This document shows, piece by piece, positions 14,337 through 15,133 of a DNA stretch of 15,133 nt. The DNA lies in the NCBI GenBank assembly GCA_002869095.1, contig PKTO01000351.1, positions 1-15,133 on the forward strand. The letters are read 5' to 3'. Positions within the stretch are counted from its first letter, which is position 1. Each line of letters begins with the position of its first letter. The notes under the pieces were generated by a model. That model saw only the letters and a program-made list of their open reading frames with translations. It was not told the origin of the DNA and did no database searches. A program made the translations under genes and the position numbers. This DNA is from Clostridiales bacterium (GTDB lineage: Bacteria; Bacillota; Clostridia; Peptostreptococcales; BM714).

Positions 14337-14369
14337 GGAAGCAAACAAAAACAAACAAGGAGATTTCCA

Positions 14370-15133
14370 ATGAAGAAAATACTTTGCCTGCTTTTTATTA
14401 TAACCCTCATTTCCGTCGGATGCTCGCCCGGGGCCGCAAATGACGATCCCCCGCAAAACGGCGAAGAGACTTCAGAGCCTGTTGAAAACGAATATATGGG
14501 AAATGCCACAATAATCGGAATCAACATATCCCTCAGGGAATCACCCGATACTTCTTCAGAAAGAATAGGCCTTCTTAGTTTTCCTTCAGAGGTATACCTG
14601 ATTGAAAAATCCGAATCCAAAGAAAAAATAGGAGATTACGAAGAATACTGGTACAAGGTTAGATTGGAAGACTCGACCGGATGGTGCTACGGCGCATTCA
14701 TCGCCTCTGAAGACGAATTGCAGCAGGCTTTGAGCGACCGCATAACCGATTCGTTGCCGGTCGACAAGAGCACTACCGTCTCAAAATCGGTTTCAACTCT
14801 GAAAAGCATAATTTCAATGACCGGAAGCACAGATTTGGCAGACAAGGGAGTCATGCGCATAAAAGAGCTGCAGGAAAATCTTCTGCCGGCCCTTCAGGCT
14901 GAAATGCTCCCATTGACAGAATCCCTCTACAGCTACTCAGTCGAAGACCTTAGGCAGCCTGAAAACCTTCCAGACGGCGCAATCAAGGATTTGATGGCAA
15001 GTTACCTCGATATGGGATACAGCGTATACATGTCCGAAGGCATGTATTACCTTGACCCCAGTCCCCGCTTCCTGCTCGGCAATTTCAAGACATCAATATC
15101 GGACGGGCTTTACGACTATCTTTCATACCGCGC
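14370..15133 (+). CDS. SH3-domain lipoprotein, partial (runs off right edge)
   Basis: The first 254 codons of a secreted lipoprotein. Seen: MKKILCLLFIITLISVGC, a short positive N-terminus, hydrophobic core and lipidation Cys18 (lipobox SVGC, slightly atypical at -3), then an acidic low-complexity tether (about 20-42) and a bacterial SH3-like domain at about 45-115 (ISLRESPDTSSERIG, YWYKVRLEDSTGWCYGAFI). After it comes a region of about 140 residues not recognised, rich in short helices and Tyr. Bacterial SH3 domains often bind cell-wall peptides, so anchoring to the membrane and contacting the wall is likely. AAGGAGA is 6-7 nt before ATG 14370. The frame is open to the window end, so the C-terminus and any catalytic domain are unseen. 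Confidence 0.85.
   Translation, partial: MKKILCLLFIITLISVGCSPGAANDDPPQNGEETSEPVENEYMGNATIIGINISLRESPDTSSERIGLLSFPSEVYLIEKSESKEKIGDYEEYWYKVRLEDSTGWCYGAFIASEDELQQALSDRITDSLPVDKSTTVSKSVSTLKSIISMTGSTDLADKGVMRIKELQENLLPALQAEMLPLTESLYSYSVEDLRQPENLPDGAIKDLMASYLDMGYSVYMSEGMYYLDPSPRFLLGNFKTSISDGLYDYLSYR

Larger units (their letters stand above)
14240..14359. repeat. 12-bp inverted repeat flanking the divergent promoter region
   Basis: CTTGTTTGTTTT at 14240-14251 and its exact reverse complement AAAACAAACAAG at 14348-14359 bracket the two divergent promoters. Each copy falls in the 5' UTR of its own gene, and the right copy runs into the lipoprotein ribosome binding site. It is A/C-rich and of low complexity, so a role is uncertain. 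Confidence 0.45.

Noticed and set aside
14300..14620. Open frame of 106 codons on the minus strand
   Set aside because: It is opposite the start of the SH3 lipoprotein, which has a ribosome site, signal peptide and lipobox. The minus frame has no ribosome site or recognisable domain.
1..15133. CRISPR arrays, insertion sequences, phage genes, tRNA or rRNA
   Set aside because: No repeat-spacer periodicity, terminal inverted repeats, transposase or integrase motifs, and no tRNA or rRNA signatures were seen on either strand. Genes fill nearly all of the window and are housekeeping in type.

Overview
The window looks like chromosomal DNA from an anaerobic, spore-former-type Bacillota (class Clostridia). 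The basis is strong AGGAGG-type ribosome binding sites, sigma-A promoters with TGn-extended -10 elements, a T-box leader in front of ileS, a type-2 isoleucyl-tRNA synthetase, a COG2316-type HD protein, and an aldo/keto reductase with a C-terminal ferredoxin domain. No phage, transposon, CRISPR or rRNA/tRNA signal was seen. Species cannot be named from this sequence.

Layout, left to right. (1) 56-1837 (+): a membrane diguanylate cyclase with a double Cache sensor, converging on the rest of the window at a bidirectional hairpin (1841-1874). (2) 1893-5943 (-): ileS behind its own promoter and a T-box riboswitch, followed by a small HD-domain hydrolase that is probably cotranscribed. (3) 5940-13052 (-): an aromatic amino acid operon in the order aroF (DAHP synthase), tyrA, aroB, aroA, aroC, chorismate mutase, and an aroE-aroK fusion. 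The genes overlap or nearly touch. The operon supplies nearly every step from E4P+PEP to chorismate, plus the tyrosine branch. Only 3-dehydroquinate dehydratase is missing. (4) 13056-14198 (-): an aldo/keto reductase-ferredoxin fusion. (5) 14370-15133 (+): the first 254 codons of an SH3-domain lipoprotein that runs off the right edge, divergent from the reductase.

The most interesting element is the roughly 230-nt leader in front of aroF. It encodes a 38-residue peptide with a good Shine-Dalgarno site. Eight aromatic codons (4 Tyr-containing sites including Tyr-Tyr-Tyr, plus Phe-Phe and Trp) fall within 12 codons. It is followed by a perfect 10-bp inverted repeat and a U-run. A mutually exclusive antiterminator can be drawn by hand, and a ribosome resting on the leader stop codon would mask its 5' strand. 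This is the logic of classical ribosome-mediated attenuation, here applied to the entry point of the whole aromatic pathway.

The two regulated operons share an architecture. Each promoter starts at, or overlaps, the stop codon of the upstream gene, with no separate terminator between. The conditional terminator in each leader (T-box for ileS, peptide attenuator for aroF) is therefore also the first stop for read-through RNA from upstream. Other notable points are the swapped GXHH class I signature in IleS, associated with mupirocin hyper-resistance in other IleRS2 enzymes, and a Lys-to-Arg change at the catalytic tetrad of the aldo/keto reductase.
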